From JACVRW01 sp035705985 (lineage in GTDB: Bacteria; Actinomycetota; Thermoleophilia; Solirubrobacterales; Thermoleophilaceae), in NCBI GenBank assembly GCA_035705985.1, contig DASSVP010000112.1:1-31130 (forward strand): a stretch of DNA of 31,130 nucleotides. The letters are read 5' to 3'. Under the pieces are notes generated by a model, which saw nothing but the letters and a program-made list of their open reading frames with translations, made no database searches and was not told the origin of the DNA. The position numbers and the translations under genes are program-made. Shown here piece by piece: positions 29,705 to 31,130 of the stretch (positions within the stretch are counted from its first letter, which is position 1; each line of letters starts with the position of its first letter).

Positions 29705-31130
29705 ATGACGAACGCCCACCGGGATCTGGCCGCGCCCGAGCTCTGGACCCACTCGCTCGAGCGCTCCCGCCGACGCCGTGAGCTGCTGCCAAAGGGCCGC
29801 CGCGAGAACAACCGCCGCAAGCATCTTTCAGCCGCGCTCGCGACCGCGGTCGTGACCGGACCGAGTGCCCCCCTGGCCGCGGCCCAGGTGTCGGGCGACG
29901 TGAATGCCACGATCGCCGCGGAGTCGCCGGCCAACCGGGCGATCGAGATCCGCGAAGGCGGCCTGCCGCTCCAGGTGGGCAGCGAGGGCGGGCTCGTGGC
30001 GCACGTCCAGAAGGCCCTGAAGATCACGGCCGACGGTGTCTTCGGCCCGCAGACCGACGCCGCGGTCCGCTCGTACCAGGCCTCGGCCGGACTCGAGGTG
30101 GACGGCATCGTCGGACTCGCCACCTGGGCCGCGCTGTTCGAGCAGAACACCGCCAGCGGTGCGGCGATCGGCGCTTCGAACATCCCGCCGCAGGTGAAGC
30201 AGCGGGTGGAGGCGAAGCTGGCGCAGGCGGGCCGCGACCTTGCCGCCGACGGCCGGGTCGACGGCGACGTGGGCGCGCAGAACACGCCGGCGCCCCAGGG
30301 CCCCACCGCCAACGCCGCTCCGCCGGCCACGGGCGGCGCGCCGGATGCGCAGACGCAGACGACCACGCCCGCCCCGGCGGGCGAGGCGTGCGGCTCGACG
30401 ACGATCGCGAGTCCCGTCAGGGGCACCGTGACCTCGAACTTCGGGCCGCGCTGGGGGCGGAACCACGACGGGATCGACATCGCGGCTCCGACGGGGACGC
30501 CGGTCCGTGCTGCCGCGTGCGGGACCGTGAGCCTCGCCGGACAGCAGAGCGGCTACGGGAACATGGTGTGCATCACGCACACGAGCCAGTTCTCGACCTG
30601 TTACGCGCACCTTTCGCGTTTCGGCGTCACGGACGGTGCACGGGTGACGCAGGGTCAGGTGATCGGCTACGTGGGCTGCACCGGCAGCTGCACCGGCCCG
30701 CACCTGCACTTCGAGACCCGCGTGGGCGGGCAGGCGCAGGACCCGCGCACGTACCTGAGCGGCGGCGCGATCCCGGGCACGGCGAGCACCTCGACGGCGA
30801 GCACCGCGAACATCGGCGGGCCCGACCTGCCGCAGGACGTGCTGGAGCAGGCGGCCACCGTGACAGCGTCCGGCGGCTACGCGGCCCCGGCGGCGCCCAC
30901 CGCGAGCACTCAGACCAGCACCGCCGGCAACGGGACGGTCACGTGGAGCGACGGGACCGCGGCGACGGGCGAGGTCGTGACCGGCGTGGAGACGACCGCA
31001 CCGGACGCCGCCGTGCCGGCCGAGCCGGTGGCGGGGGAGACCGCGGCCGCCGCTCCGGGCGAGCCGGTGGCGGTCGAGGCCGAGGTGGCCGCGCCCGTGG
31101 CGCCGGTCGAGCCGGTGGCCGTGGAGGCCG
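29705..31130 (+). CDS. peptidoglycan-binding M23 metallopeptidase, 3' truncated by window
   Basis: 475 residues visible with no stop before the window ends. A basic N-terminus (SRRRRELLPKGRRENNRRK) precedes a hydrophobic segment (about 42-62) that probably serves as signal or anchor. Residues about 88-143 are a peptidoglycan-binding module (VQKALKITADGVFGPQTDAAVRSYQ). A Pro/Ala/Thr linker leads to the M23 (LytM-like) peptidase at about 233-351, with zinc ligands H254 and D258 in NHDGIDIAAP and H335 in the HLHFE motif; these cleave peptide cross-bridges in the cell wall. Beyond it is a long Ala/Val/Pro/Glu-rich tail with GEPVAVE-like repeats. ATG 29705 keeps the homologous frame; the ATG at 29701 is out of frame. 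Controlled by the c-di-AMP riboswitch just upstream, linking wall hydrolysis to osmotic and wall-stress signalling. Confidence 0.9.
   Translation, partial: MTNAHRDLAAPELWTHSLERSRRRRELLPKGRRENNRRKHLSAALATAVVTGPSAPLAAAQVSGDVNATIAAESPANRAIEIREGGLPLQVGSEGGLVAHVQKALKITADGVFGPQTDAAVRSYQASAGLEVDGIVGLATWAALFEQNTASGAAIGASNIPPQVKQRVEAKLAQAGRDLAADGRVDGDVGAQNTPAPQGPTANAAPPATGGAPDAQTQTTTPAPAGEACGSTTIASPVRGTVTSNFGPRWGRNHDGIDIAAPTGTPVRAAACGTVSLAGQQSGYGNMVCITHTSQFSTCYAHLSRFGVTDGARVTQGQVIGYVGCTGSCTGPHLHFETRVGGQAQDPRTYLSGGAIPGTASTSTASTANIGGPDLPQDVLEQAATVTASGGYAAPAAPTASTQTSTAGNGTVTWSDGTAATGEVVTGVETTAPDAAVPAEPVAGETAAAAPGEPVAVEAEVAAPVAPVEPVAVEA

Noticed and set aside
29701..29780. ATG at 29701 as start of the M23 gene
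   Set aside because: It is in another frame that stops after a few dozen codons; the peptidase frame starts at 29705.

Overview
The window is a GC-rich, gene-dense stretch of bacterial chromosome with very short intergenic gaps, many 4-bp stop/start overlaps, frequent GTG starts, and several genes that appear to be transcribed without a leader. Gene content points to an actinobacterial lineage, most likely Thermoleophilia (Solirubrobacterales-like): c-type cytochrome maturation genes ccmABCD fused to a haem operon, a c-di-AMP riboswitch in front of an M23 peptidase, and a SUMT-HemD fusion. That taxonomic placement is inference. No IS element, CRISPR array or integrase is visible.

Layout. 1-952: 3' part of rarA. 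967-2544: aldehyde dehydrogenase. 2613-4283: precorrin-2 dehydrogenase, moaC and a MoaB/MogA-type gene, so siroheme and molybdenum-cofactor steps sit in one overlapping operon. 4302-6957 (minus): a two-gene cassette of a holin-like membrane protein and a 747-residue signal-less peptidoglycan hydrolase, with its own consensus promoter and strong ribosome binding site; it looks like an isolated phage-type lysis module. 7063-7494 (minus): VOC-domain protein. 7632-8729: secreted clan GH-A glycosidase behind a structured leader. 8760-16176: ccmA-ccmB-ccmC-ccmD-hemA-hemC, then cobA/hemD fusion, S-adenosylmethionine hydrolase and biotin-protein ligase. 16256-18868 (minus): large SF2 helicase with an acidic tail. 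19068-21558: TlpA-like thioredoxin, GNAT, GalT-like transferase and an unknown protein. 21616-22886: thiI directly abutting tRNA-Arg(CCU). 22943-24334: FAD-dependent oxidoreductase. 24441-25594 (minus): ECF sigma factor coupled to an ArsR-type regulator. 25604-27591: SAM methyltransferase, a 20-codon peptide gene and an MccB/ThiF-like adenylating enzyme. 27622-29491: nudC, pyrE (minus) and a small membrane protein. 29532-31130: c-di-AMP riboswitch and an M23 peptidase cut by the window end.

The best candidate for an undescribed system is the cassette at 25604-27591. A 20-residue peptide, missed by ordinary length cut-offs, begins inside the stop codon of a methyltransferase gene, has a nine-base match to the anti-Shine-Dalgarno sequence, and is followed by an E1-like enzyme whose N-terminal region resembles a RiPP leader-binding domain and which keeps the zinc cysteines. 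Two adjoining perfect palindromes lie between peptide and enzyme, the second covering the enzyme's ribosome binding site. This has the architecture of a minimal microcin-C-like or TOMM-like RiPP locus, divergent from a sigma/ArsR regulatory pair. The holin/lysin cassette and the unexplained leader of the glycosidase are the next most interesting items.

The pathways interlock: HemA and HemC make the tetrapyrrole precursor; the HemD half of the fusion closes it to uroporphyrinogen III; the CobA half methylates it to precorrin-2, which the dehydrogenase at 2613 oxidises towards siroheme. Haem made here would serve the cytochromes matured by CcmABCD, with the TlpA-like thioredoxin as a plausible reductant.
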